In this document: positions 13,217-25,577 of the stretch, piece after piece
Position numbering within the stretch: position 1 is the stretch's first letter
Layout of the letters: each line of letters starts with the position of its first letter
Assembly (NCBI GenBank): GCA_048013815.1
Contig: CM106586.1
Coordinates: forward strand, 10,230,001 to 10,294,000
From: Setoptus koraiensis
Taxonomy: Eukaryota > Arthropoda
DNA: 64,000 bases
Reading direction: 5' to 3'
Made by a program: the position numbers and the translations under genes
The notes under the pieces: generated by a model
What the model was told of the DNA's origin: nothing
Database searches by the model: none
The model's input: the letters and a program-made list of their open reading frames with translations, nothing else

Positions 13217-14863
13217 ATGAGTGGCCAGCAACAACAATTACAACATTCACAGCATTCACAACATTCACAACAGTCGCAACAGTCACAGCATCCATCCGTA
13301 TACACAATACACGAGTCCAGTTTAAACGGGGGCCAATCTCAGGATGGTCAGGCGCAAGGTATAATGGTTGAGGTGGGCCCCTCTCAGGGTGCCACTATGA
13401 CGCGCCAGCCCACCTCTGTGCACCAGCAGCACGGACACCATCATCACCAGCAGCAACAGCAACAGCAGCAACAACAGCAACAGCAACAACTACAACAACA
13501 GCAATTGCAATCTGTCATCAGTAGTCAGCCGATAGCCTCCGGAGCCCGAGTGGCCCCAGAGTATGATCCGACGTTGGTGTACAACGTGCATCCATTGTTC
13601 AGCAGGCTCGAGGACGACACCATGCTGGTGAGACAACAAGTCGAGGCTGCGGCAACGTGCTGCGGATTCGAGAATGCCAACATGTACACCGTTAGGAACA
13701 AGCGCGGTGAGCCCCTGTTGAAGGCGGTAGAAAGTGAGTATTCGGGCACGAGACCGGCCGACAAGTTTCACGACACTTCTTGCTTGAGATGACATTCCAA
13801 CGGTGCGGTGCCACTTGCCCATTGTGCGACCAGTTGATTGACTAACAATAACGCTGCCAGCGACAGCAACAATAAAATTAAAACTGACCATTCTCTCTCT
13901 CTCTTCATTATTTTCGCGTACCTCTTGACCAATCAATTCATGCCATCGATCACCGACCCGCAACCCATCGGCGCAACCAACGGCGCAACCAACGGCGCAA
14001 CCAACGGCGCAATCACCACGAAATGGTCGGGCAGCCTCGTCCTGCTGCGAACGCTGCTGCTTCGAGGAGAGCAGGCGCTTCGACCTGAAACTGATGCACG
14101 GCGACGAGGTGGTCGCCAAGATAGTCAAGCCGTATCATTGCTCCAATTTTTGTTGTTACTCTCAGGCGACAAAGATCGAGTCGCCCGAGGATAATCCCAT
14201 TGGCAGCATCAGGGCCACTACTACGTGCTTCGGCAACACCAAGTACGCCATCTATGATCAGCAACAGGAGGCGGGCAAGCCACAATTTATGGCCGTGCCC
14301 CAATCGGGCGTGTCGTGTTGCACTCCGTATGTATCGTCTCTATTTTGCTACATTAAACAATACAACATTATTCAAACATCCGACAATGAACTTGTTGCCA
14401 CGATAAGAAGAAATTTCACCGGAACCTCCGACATGGACGGGCTGTTTGGCGACGGGCGCGACGCCTTTGGGGTGAATTTCATGCCCAATTTGGAGGCCCG
14501 ACACAAAGTACTGCTGCTGGCCGCCTGTTTCCTGCTGGTAACTATCGCACGCCATCCAAAACTCCTCTGTCAATTGGGGCCTCTAATTGTTGGAGGCTCC
14601 AATGCCCAACGAGACATTTATTGCCAGACACTAACTCTTATTTTTAAACCCCAATCACTGTATCATTACAATCACTATATCATTATTATTATTGTCGTTA
14701 TTATTGTCATCCCATGACGAAATATCAGAATTTCCTCCATTTTGACAAGGACAGAAAACATAGCAAAATTCACCAGCACACTCCGGTGGAGGCCCACACG
14801 ACGGCGCACAGAGACGATCTGGCAGTACATGCATACCACCATTCACATCATTCGCAAACCTGA
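13217..14863 (+). CDS. Phospholipid scramblase (PLSCR family)
   Basis: Three coding exons, 13217-13733, 14035-14537 and 14729-14863, join in phase and give 384 residues. Scramblases are palmitoylated membrane proteins that move phospholipids between bilayer leaflets in response to calcium, or act as lipid-binding nuclear/cytoplasmic factors. The N-terminus is low-complexity: repeated HSQ units, then a Gln run at about residues 75-95. The beta-barrel core begins near the YNVHPLFSRLED segment. The Cys cluster CCERCC matches the palmitoylation region, and FGDGRDAFGVNF occupies the position of the family's calcium-binding segment before the C-terminal hydrophobic stretch VLLLAACFLLNFLHF. That stretch is interrupted by intron 2 after CFLL. 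The His-rich tail (residues about 350-384) is unusual. About nine extra residues lie after the CCTP motif. Codon use is much more GC-rich than in genes to the right. No clear AATAAA was found nearby. Confidence 0.9.
13969..14016. repeat. 12-bp tandem repeat in scramblase intron 1
   Basis: Four copies of CGGCGCAACCAA, the last diverging after CGGCGCAA, immediately upstream of the exon 2 acceptor at 14034. The repeat carries no AG, so it leaves the real acceptor as the first AG after it. Confidence 0.85.
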
Positions 14864-17800
14864 TATAGCACCAGTACTGGCGTCACTGGTGCGAGGAAGC
14901 GTTGAAAACAAAAGTCAATAGGCTCAATAGGACAATGTAACAACAATCACAACAACAACAAATTGTACTCGCCCCCCATTTCAACGGCCACCGGTTGACA
15001 AGAATCATTTCCGGCAGAATCACAAACAATCAATCGATATTGCACAACAAACAAAATTGTTTAAAATCGACAAACCTGACCCCTACACAGAAATCAACTT
15101 TTCAGCTATAGGGCCAAAAACAAACATGCGACACATTTTTATTGATACAATCGGCTTGAGCCGACCACTACTGATCGAACAAACACACCCGAGAAATCCA
15201 TTCACAGCGTAATGAGCACAACGAAACAATTAGTATTATCGTGTAGATTAGGACAGACCAAGGAACACAAAGCGCCACCCATTCCCATCGTAGAACTTGT
15301 AGCTAGTGAATACATCTGGCTGGCATACTCATTAGGTACTCATTAGGTGCATATCCGCCAGAAAAGTTCACCAAAGTTGTCTTTATTTCAGTGGGTGAAT
15401 TGACTGAATGACATGACTTGAACTGTCTAACTTTTCAGACTTACCTCTACCTGTTTCTCTGTCACCATTCGCTAGAATTGGCCACCTAGCGATTGTGCTT
15501 AGTTCTGATACTTGAAGCTATCAATTGTACGCAATATTTATACGCAATATACTGTCTCCCAATCGAGAAACAATGGTTAACATAGGAACTCAGACGCACA
15601 CTTTTATGTTGTAGGATGGCCCCACAAACACAATGGCATACTAAGAACATAGAACCACCGAGTAACACGACCTATTCACGCATCAATTAAGTGACACAAA
15701 CCCATTCGACAAATTTGCTCAAACTTCTCAAGGAATCAAACCAACCGAACTAATAGATGTTATTAAATTATGCGACTGAAAGCAAAAAAGTATTTATACC
15801 GTCTCATTTTAAAAGAAAAAAACAATCAATAGTGAATTATGGCAATATTTTGTATAGAATCCAGTCAGAGCAACAACTAGTCAACTCAATTGTCTTCATT
15901 ACTATGACTACATGATTACTCAATAGAAATGTTGTAAAGGCCTGTTACAACATGTTCCACCATGCTTGTCAACATACATGTATATCAATACACACGATTC
16001 AGATCAATCATGGCGCATCGACATATTTCTATTTTATAAAACACATACAACATACAAATTTTTCTACATCTACTCTGACATATTCCAAAGTATGTTTGCA
16101 AGAAGATTATCTCTGTCTACACAAGTGTATATATACTTGCATATATATATATATATGCATCGAACATTAAATAAATACACTCCAAGCCAGCTTCTATCGA
16201 ACATGCAGCAATTGACAAGCTAACTAATGATGGTCGAGTTGACGTAATCATGTCTATTCCTTCTATTGACACATCATCTAAATGGGCTAAGACCCGAGAA
16301 ACGTCGAATCCATAAGCATCGTCTGATGTAATCAATGTCGCTCGTTCATAATATAATCAATGCCGCTTCCGTGCGGAATTAATAACGTTCGTTGGTGGAT
16401 ATTGCCTCGTCCGAGTGCTACTCTATACGAGACGATAAACCTAAATAAAACATTTCAATTTTTTGTTTATTATTTATTCAGCCATTTACACTTGCTTTGA
16501 CATGTTTTATAGCACATTTGATCGGCAAGTCGAAGTTTACCCCGAGAGAATGTGGCTCAACGTTACTTCAGCTAGACAGATTGAAGCTGAAGCTTCATCT
16601 TGGTAATTTCGAGAAAAGAAATGAAATTCGAGATGATTTGCACTGACATCGTTTGTAGGTGCCTCTTTAGATTGACGTTTATGCAAAGCTCGGCTATATT
16701 GGCTGATCCGATGTGACTGGTGAGCGGCAATAGTCTACATATACTACCGTATGTAAAACGACAACGAAAACAACAACAACGGTTATGATTAATATGTGAG
16801 TGATTTGTTTAGTCAATCTCATAAAGTTCATAAAGTTACGTTGCGAGGCGCACATACAAATTTAAATTCAATCAAACTATCAGTTGATCGATGATGCAAC
16901 CAAGGACGTTTTTGTCATTCTTAAAACCACAAAACAACACACTCAACTGAATAGGTCCCGGGGTCTTTCGGATACTCATTGGACATTTGATCGTAGGCGA
17001 GCCCTGTGATAGTTGCTCTCGTTCTCTCTCGGATCATCTATTTTGCTTGTCATTATTGTATCTGCAGAAAATATAAACGCCAAATATAAAGCAACAGTTT
17101 ACTTGAATATTCTGCTGCAACATAGACTTAACATTTATTGCATACACAGAAGAATATCTCCCTAGTATCACATGCTTCACTATTTCGAACGCCTAATTTA
17201 TGTCGTCATCTGGAGCTATGTCACTGCACTATATATAAATGTAGTTTATATATAAATACACATCAGAGTGAGTGACAATATCATCCTTTCCTGCATCCGA
17301 TGCTGCATCATCATCATCTTGAATTTCATCTGCTGTTTACAGAGAAGAAAAAGAAAAATTTAATTGCTAACTACTGTAAAAATTATCTTCATCGAGAGGC
17401 AGCGAGCAAAAACTGTAACTTGCTGTTTCTACCGAGACTTGAACTTTTGCGCCAACATTTCGTGGCAGCCCGATACTATGATAATATTAGTACCAGCAGT
17501 ATTCGGTGTTCGACTATCCGACATCAATTAGGAGTCGAGGCTGGAAAATTCATATTCGCAGCATGAAATAATGTGCATAGTCTGCATATAATGGCTGATC
17601 CCAATTCATTAGGCGTTATGTCTTGTGGTTCTTGGGCGCGATTCTTCGAGCATAATCAAATAGAATCGGAAGAGGACTGAGAGTAACATAAGCAGCATCA
17701 CCAGCAGCTGTTATAACATTTTTGCTTAGCTCAGTATAAAATTGCCACTAATAACAACTGTTAATTGCATTTGAATTTTTTCTGGCTAAAGTCATCATTT

Positions 17801-18827
17801 TAGCTCATTCATGACGACATTGACAACACATTTACAAACTCGTTTTCAATCTGTACTCCCAATGTTTTCACTTTAGTCTATCAACATTATGCAATGAGCT
17901 TGCTCTGCACAAGGCTCGCTGTCTCTCTGTTTCTCCCCTCTCTCATCTGACGTTTAAGGGTCCCCTCTGTGTGATGTATCCAGTTTGTAGCAAAATGTGG
18001 GCTTAATGAGAACGAACCGACTTCAACGAAGGATCCAAAATATAATATAGCAAGATGGAGAGAGGCTATTGCTTAGTGTGCTGTTGCGAACGGTCCACCG
18101 AGGAGGCCACCGTTTTGTCTACAATGAGCCAACATACTATTATTGCTTACGCTAAATATCAGTTTACAGTTTCACACAGATTGTAAACAGTTTGGGCAGT
18201 AGATCACTTGTTCTGCTTCATTATTGCCGTATCTATCTAATGACAGCAGACAGGAAGAGAGAGGGTAGGGGGACGGGGCTAGAAAAACAGTTGAAAACAA
18301 TGTAATAATGCAATGTCAACAATTAGCTGATCACACAATCTATATCCGGTATTATATAATTGCGTGTCCACTCTATGTCTGATCATCTGATCTATGTGTG
18401 TACCTGAGGCCAGTTGGCAACGATGACATCATCGTTGGAGTTGTTATAATCGCATGTGGCGATCGTGGTGGCTGCTATACAAGTCAAAATAATGACACGC
18501 GACCGCCGCGATCCATCTCGAAGTTCCTTTCGTGCTGCTACTTTTACCAGTTCATTATCTATCTGTATATAGCTGTATATACAGTAATGAAACATAGACA
18601 TTTGTCGTCGGTGGAGGCTAGTCGATAAAAAACCATGGCTCTATTCTAACAAGCAGCACTTGACTGAGTATGATTTGACAGCATACTGTGGCTAGCGCCA
18701 AAATATGTGGCCAACTTGTATTACAATGTTCAGTATTGAAGGGTGTAACAGAGTATTGTTTGTTGGGCACCTTATTTGCTATCATGTGACTGTCACTGCA
18801 ACCAATACAACAACGTTGCTATTTCAG
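14864..18827. other. Intergenic DNA
   Basis: AT-rich DNA with short ORFs only, none resembling a known family or flanked by good splice signals. A TA-rich run (ATATATATATATATGC) lies near 16140. No tRNA or other RNA gene was recognised. Confidence 0.5.
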
Positions 18828-18977
18828 CTAGACGTTTTGAAAGCCGGTAGTAATGACAAAATATCGCAGATATGCAAAATGCATGAAGAATTATTGAATA
18901 ATTCAAATGAGCTGACAAATCATCAGTCAGGCTCGACCGTTGCCAGCTATTCAAGAAGTTCTTCTAATCATCATTAA
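18828..18977 (+). CDS. Candidate terminal exon of an unidentified gene
   Basis: A pyrimidine-biased tract ending TTGCTATTTCAG precedes an open frame starting LDVLKAGSNDKISQI and ending in a Ser/His-rich tail (SRSSSNHH) at a TAA, 49 residues in all. The middle, KISQICKMHEELLNNSNEL, looks like an amphipathic helix. The partner exons were not found and I do not recognise the family. It could be the last exon of a gene spread over 15-18.8 kb or a chance ORF behind a chance acceptor. Confidence 0.3.
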   Translation, partial: LDVLKAGSNDKISQICKMHEELLNNSNELTNHQSGSTVASYSRSSSNHH

Positions 18978-21016
18978 TATTAATACTGTTGCAGTTGCTA
19001 TCGCTCACCATGGCAACTTAGTGGCACACTTTTCATACACGAACGAACAACTATTCAAGCATCATTATAATATTATTGTTTAGATTAGCTTAGAATTGCC
19101 AATTGTGGTTTAGACCATGCATTATGGGGCTTCTCTGGATATCATGATCACAATCTTGTGTGTGCCGACGTCACTACCATGAACGTTGTTGTTGTTCTCT
19201 GCTGCTGCAGCAAGAGCAACAGCAACAACAACTGCAGCATGTTTGTTATCGAATATGATGCCATCATCATGACCGTAATATTGCTGCTATCAATACTATA
19301 ATGAATGAATACAACAACGAACGAAAGTTGCGTGTCAAACAATTGAGAAGGCACGCCACTCTGAGGCGCCCAACTGACATAGAATGGCCCCATTAGTCGT
19401 GCGTCGGGGAGCGGAGGTGCTCGAGCTCTCAAGGACTCGCTGGATCTGCAGTCGCATTTGCGAACGTAGATTGTTTTTGTTGATCTGGTCATGCTGTTTG
19501 ATTGACAACAACATGAGCAGCACATTGGTTGTGCTGCACGAGCGAAAGTTGTTGTCAGGCAATCAATTTGGGTCGTTGCCGAGGGTGACCAATCTGAGTT
19601 ATCCGCTCGCGCGTCTAACCAGCGTGTCGAGATAGACAGACCGATGTTATTATTGTTGCTGGCGGTTGTTTGGGTCTCGCTGATACAGTTGCCGCTGAAA
19701 TCTGGCGAATGCAAATCAGTTTGCGGATGATTCATTGCGCCAATCAGCTCGAACACAGTTTTCCAACAGTGACAGTGACTGGACAGTGGCAATTTCAGCT
19801 GAAATTGTTTGGTGAATCTTGCCATTTTAAATTTTGTGTCTTGCCAGTTCACTCGAGGACGGTTGCGAGAAACGCGCACGACGGCCGGCCACGAAAGCAT
19901 GCGACAGAGCGCACATTTAATGCAATTTTGTAAACAAAATTTTTGTTGCAAGTTTTGTAGCGCGCGCGCGAAAACCTCCTGCGATTCGCAAGAGCGGCCT
20001 CGACACGCAAATTCGACCCGCTCTCAATCGAATCTTCACTATAGATTCTATAGACTCCACTCCAAACCGGAAGTTGCCTGGTGCGAGCGTGTGCGTGAAA
20101 GGGGGGGGGGAGCGAGAGCGATCGTTGCACAAAAGTTGCTCAGTGCACGCGTGGATCTGGTTGCGTTGCCGGGTGGCAAGCAATTCGATTTGCGAACAAT
20201 TGTCGTCGAACTTGAGCGCGTGCACGGCGGCCAGATGCGACCATGTTCACGGGCGAATATATTAAAACAGTGTTACCTGTTCAGTGTCGCTGTGTCGCAC
20301 ATAGACTGTGTCGCCAGTCAGTCCGTGTGTGAACTCGCACATGTGTCATCCATGAATACGAACAAATGACGATCGTGGGGGCAGCATAAATGCCGCCTCT
20401 TCCATCTCTGTACGAGCCATGGGCCGCCGTTGCGAAGTAACACACACTATTCGACTGTTCGGCGAATATATTCGGCGTTTGTATGCGACGAACTATAGCA
20501 CTCTAGTCACTAGAGTCTAGTGAATATGCAAGTCTCCACATGTGCACTTGATGAGATGTGCGGCTTGCCGAGGCGTCATGCAACAATTGTCGAACTAAAG
20601 TGAAGTGAATCGCGCACTTGCGCATAGAAACAAGCGCACTCACACTGAATTTCACCCTGACCGTCTGTCTGTCTCCCTGTCTGTTCGTGTGTGTGCGTGT
20701 GTGTCTCGCTCAGACACACAAGCCATAGCTGTGGAGCACACACACACACCATGAAAGTTGATTCGATTACTCAAGTTTTTTCTGTTTATGCTCCAATTTG
20801 TTATTATTATCAGCAATTATCTTTCTATTATTATTGTTACTATTATTATTCCATATATTACATATTCACATATTTACATATTTACTAATAAAAATATCTG
20901 TCTATTCATATTCAAACGTTCAAGGCATATAAAGCTCTCAGAGTTGCGAACATAATTGATGAAGAAAATAATCACCCACAAGTCAGCTCGTCTAACACAC
21001 CACAAACAACAACAAT
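18978..21016. other. Intergenic region upstream of the hnRNP K gene
   Basis: Mixed composition, with moderately GC-rich stretches at 19.3-20.6 kb that create spurious ORFs on both strands, a G run near 20101 and a CA repeat near 20740. It probably holds the promoter and 5' untranslated region of the gene starting at 21017. No other gene is supported. Confidence 0.5.
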
Positions 21017-22666
21017 ATGACACAGACGGCAGACGAAACAATCAACGTTCACCAAGTGAAATCATACGGCCAAGACGGAGATGATTCGAAATCTGTCGAT
21101 TGTGATAGGAAAGCTCTGAAAAAGTTCCGCTCAAACAACGCCAGCATAGTAGTAAGGTACAACAACACTAACAACAACCACAACAACAACCATAGCAACA
21201 ACACCGACCGCAACAGCAACGCCGACAGCATCAGTAATATGAATCAGCATCCTATTAGTATCAATCCGTTTGCTGCTGGCACCAAGTCCGATACATCCAA
21301 CAGCGATGCCATTCTCAATGCCATTTGCAAAGAGAGAGTCTCTCAGAGAGATGACACCAACAACAACATTAGTAGTGGTGCTGAAAATTATCTATTATTC
21401 TCCTCAGACAACACTATTGCGCAAAAACAAACACTCATCGATTGGCAAACAGAACGTGGCAGCAGTCTGGCTAGCGACCACTCAACTAACTCAATAGCCA
21501 TGGATCATCATCATGACCCTAAAACGAGCCAAACTAATCAAAAACAGACTCACAAACAATCGAGCGACATTGTTGACTGTTCCGAGCAAGATGATGACAC
21601 TATTAGTTTAAAATTTCTTGTTAGGCGCAGGGAGGCCGGCGCAATCATTGGAAAAAAGGGATCCAACATTAGACAACTTCGCGATACTTTCGACTCAGAG
21701 TTTCTCATACCGGACACAGGCAATGGACCTGAGCGAGTTCTCAATATAAGCACCAATGCAAAGGTCTTAGACCAAATACTCAAGCAACTAACCGAACTAC
21801 TTCACGAGAAGTCACTCACAATAGATGGTGATGAACAAGTCGAACTTAGAATGTTGATACATTCCTCACATGCTGGAACAATTATTGGCAAAGGCGGCAC
21901 ATCCATCAGGAAGCTCAGAGATGTGAGTAATACTAATTAATTAACTGAAACAGACACTTAAATTCCATGTCCTCTATCCATCGACAGCTAATTATTATTT
22001 CTAATTACCATTAATATATTATTATTATTAATCCCCCTTGTTCAATAGGAATCAAAAGCCGCCATCAAAATATTTGCTCTTTGCTGTCCTTTATCAAATG
22101 AGAGAGTTGTAGCCATTAAAGGAAAACCTCCAATTGTTGTTACCACCATTAAATTAGTTTTGAATGTTATATCGGGAAGTTGTATTAAGGGTGTTGTCAA
22201 ACCCTACGACGCGCTTAATTTCGACCAGAACATTTCAGATAGATATGGTGGCTATAGCGACGAAATAGATACACCAAATTCCAGTCGTCCACAGTTTCTA
22301 GCGCCACAGCAATTGTCACCACCGCCATTTATGACAAGCCCTTTCAATCCAGCTCCACCAAATCACTTTTTTCCCAATGGTAGCTACAGACTACATAATA
22401 ACGCTCCAAACAATATGGGTTCTCATCAGAATTGTATGCCTTGTAAATCCGTTTTCAGTGCTAATCAATTTCCGCCGCCATGCACTAGTTGTCACCATCA
22501 ACGTGGCAGTCAACATTGCGCCCACTTTGTCCCACACCAACAGATTGCATATCATCATAAGTGCGACGATAGATTTTGTTCCTGTTATCATCCGGTGGTC
22601 CATTCAAATCAAGTCAGTCAAAATAATGCTCGTCATCATACAAAATTCAATCGCATTCGCATGTGA
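21017..22666 (+). CDS. HNRNPK: hnRNP K / bancal-like poly(C)-binding protein with two KH domains
   Basis: Two coding exons (21017-21922 and 22049-22666) join in phase 0 and give 507 residues. hnRNP K binds C-rich RNA and single-stranded DNA and acts in transcription, splicing and translation. The first 190 residues are Asn/Ser/His-rich. KH1 (about 193-260) has the GXXG loop GKKG after AGAII; KH2 (about 276-350) has GKGG after AGTII, and its second half lies in exon 2. The segment after KH2, PYDALNFDQNISDRYGGY, matches the hnRNP K-specific PYDPNFYDETYDYGGF region, which separates it from PCBP paralogues. The usual third KH domain is absent. Instead the last 100 residues hold Pro-rich stretches and a Cys/His cluster (CMPC, CTSCHH, HCAH, KCDDRFCSC). 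An AATAAA follows 82 bases after the stop, so no further exon need be assumed. Confidence 0.9.
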
Positions 22667-22748
22667 CACACAGGTTAAACCTTTGTCACTACTATACCTA
22701 AAATGAGCGAACTAAAATCCACAAATTATCACTTTCGAACATCAGCCC

Positions 22749-22754
22749 AATAAA
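22749..22754 (+). promoter_or_regulatory. Poly(A) signal of the hnRNP K gene
   Basis: A canonical AATAAA lies 82 bases after the stop at 22666. It supports ending this transcript before any KH3-encoding exon. Confidence 0.6.
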
Positions 22755-24129
22755 AAAGCAGTCTCCCTTAAAGGTTGCAGTAATGTCCTGCGGATACATT
22801 CGTGTACATATGTACAGTTATTTTTTTGGTCAACTTGATCAGTAACTAATTCACTTTATAAAAACAAGCCCGACATAGAATACTTTAGTATATGAACCAG
22901 AACCAACCCTAGATTTATATTAGTGGATTCCAACTTCCGAGCCTCTTCTTAGTTGGTTGTCCTACGAGGATAATTCAAGTATCTATCGACAATCATCTGA
23001 CACGCGATAGGATCGAAATTCTAAGAACGCACATCTTTTCTTTTTGACTTCCTCTTTGCGTGAAATCTTTTAAATGTCGACCACAGTGTACAAGTATGAG
23101 GGTATATTAATTTGGTCTTCTATCGTTCACCGTTTCTGTTTTAGTTGTATAAGAACGACTATAGAGAAGGGGATCAGACACTCGATACACATTCGCTTAA
23201 CCAATGTCGAATGAGCACTCCAACTATTGGTTGAGTTCAATACTCGTTCCAGTTTCGTGATCTAGGGTCGTTAAATTCGCGAGCGCGAATAGGCTTATAT
23301 TAGTTGATTAGATAATAGATATATATATATACTGAACCATCTTGATACAATCATATGGTGCACAGGTAATGATAGCATCGCTCGAATGATTGACCCTTGA
23401 ATTGGCTAGTTTATAAATGAATTACAGTACTTTGGGATCATCTCTTTTGTTACATGACAGCAACATAATGTCCGGTGCTCTATGAGCAGTTATAAATATG
23501 GGTGGCGGTAAATAAACAACTGCAATGATGTGATCGACACAAATTTGGCACCAGCAGCTTACAAGCGAGAGGAGGGATGATGAGGTAAGTTGTTCGAGCA
23601 TTCGTTATCTGATGCAAAGCGCCAAAATGGGAGTGTATGTAGTCAAAAATAGTGGGTGGTCCCAGGCTCCACGATACAGCGGGAGCGCCTAGAAGCCTTA
23701 CACAATTTACGGTTGCCCCCGATAATGATTAGTGAAGCGTTACCATTGACCGGCGCAAGCAAGCCCACAAAGAATAGGCACCTTAAATGTGATTATGCTG
23801 TATATTGTTCGAAGTCTCTTACACAAATAATTGGTCCAGCTACTGACTCTCAACAATTGGTCCTGTTCGAGGGGGCAATTTTAGGCCCCATGCTATGACT
23901 TTCGTTGTTTTTTTGCGACTTTCGCGGCTAGTATAGTGATATCTTTTTTGTTTTCGCTTGCAGCCACATGAGAACGAGAGTTCAGCTACCAACAGTCAAT
24001 AGCAGAGGTTAGAGAAACTGTCAACAACTACCATACAGTGCTTAGATTACTTGCGTTTTACCTATTTGGATCGAGGTTGCCTCCACCCCGGATAACGCGC
24101 CTCTTTCTCTCGTGCTTTCAGTCAATATA

Positions 24130-24165
<36 letters not shown>

Positions 24166-25571
24166 TAAATATATAGGTTTTGGGCTTCTTTAAACAGCCG
24201 CGCTTGAAAAAATCAACCGCATTTATCATCTATAATGCATCGATTGTTTCTCTGCTTTGCAGTAGTCATAAAATATTCAGCTCAATGTAAATTAGAATAA
24301 ACCAGGTACACAGGAGCATTAAGTGTGTCTGCACGCGATACGCAAAACATAAGGACACTCGAGTTACTGAAAAATCATCTGGATATAGCGACAAGGTTGA
24401 CCGACGTTGAGTTTGCAGTTTGGCATTGCTGCATGCTTAAAATTAAATTAATGACGACAGTTACGACGATAGACCATTTGATTATTATGTTATCAATCGA
24501 GCAACGAAAGACAATAATCTATTGGCACACCACCATTCTCTGCCGCATACACCAATGAATGCATATATTGACACACTAAAATAAACGTTCACAACGAATT
24601 CAGTAATTCCTTACCGAAAACAAAACCAAAAAACATGTTTCAACATAATTTTAAATATTTGCAGAACTTGTCCAAGCCTCACCAAAACTTTTCTGTAACT
24701 CTGTAAACTGTATTACGTATACACATTTTCTAACAAGCTCGAGTCAATGATGTAATTCGCGTGTTTCTATTAGCAACCAACATTGGTTGCTTGATGGGGC
24801 CATTTAAATTCTTGGGGGACAGTGAATTTTTTATTTTTCATTGCTGCTCGATCAATTGGTTTCTCATTAGCAGTTTTGAACTGAGGCTGTGAACAACAAA
24901 AAGTCATGAAAACATTTTGCGTGTATACACAATAGAACGCACAACTTATTGTAACTTGTGTGATCTTTCGCAAACAATCCACTAAGTTTATGGTAAAGTT
25001 AGTTGTAGTAACAATGAAACAAAACAACCCAAACCAATCAACGAAAATAAAATTCAACCGAACCGTTATTCGCTTCAACCGATGCACTCTTTTTAATTTG
25101 GAAGACTAGCATCGATGTGATGTGTCTATTATATTCATCATGTTGGTCCTGGTCCTCTCGATTAAGACGTTCACCATCACCATTAACTCTATTAAAATAC
25201 TAATTAAGTGACAACAATCAAGTTTGCTAACAACATTCCCAAATCTGGAAGACTATTTTTTATGCGATTGAATCAATTTGAAAATTCGCATAATTTATGG
25301 TCGTCCAAATCATGGGGACAATATCCAACTAGCAGTGAATTGCAACGCTCTTCGAACACATCAACACATCAGAGATGAAATGTTATTCACACATACAAGC
25401 TACAATTTGAGATCCGTTTAAGATTAGACAAGCAGAACCTATTTGGTATAGTTTTATTATTATAATTCCAAAGTCGTCAATTTTATGCACATTTCTTAAT
25501 CTTATTGATAGAAAATCATTCAGCATAGGCCAAATGAAAAAGAATAGAAGCTAACAAATTAACAATGCAAA
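22755..25571. other. Intergenic DNA with one weak exon candidate
   Basis: AT-rich, with an AT dinucleotide run at 24132-24160. On the minus strand a good acceptor (TTTTTGTTGTTCACAG) precedes a 38-residue open frame, 24886 down to 24770, starting PQFKTANEKPIDRAAM and ending NVGC. It would be a terminal exon, but no partner exon was found between it and TSC2. No other gene is supported. Confidence 0.45.
24132..24160. repeat. AT dinucleotide microsatellite
   Basis: An uninterrupted ATATAT run of about 29 bases in intergenic DNA. Confidence 0.9.
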
Positions 25572-25577
25572 TTTATT
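25572..25577 (-). promoter_or_regulatory. Poly(A) signal directly after the TSC2 stop codon
   Basis: On the minus strand the sequence reads TGA AATAAA: the hexamer begins at the base after the stop. If used, it leaves a 3' untranslated region of only about 20-35 bases. Confidence 0.6.

Noticed and set aside
23656-23898. 80-codon ORF downstream of hnRNP K, checked as a possible KH3 exon
   Set aside because: No GxxG or KH pattern, and no ATG start.
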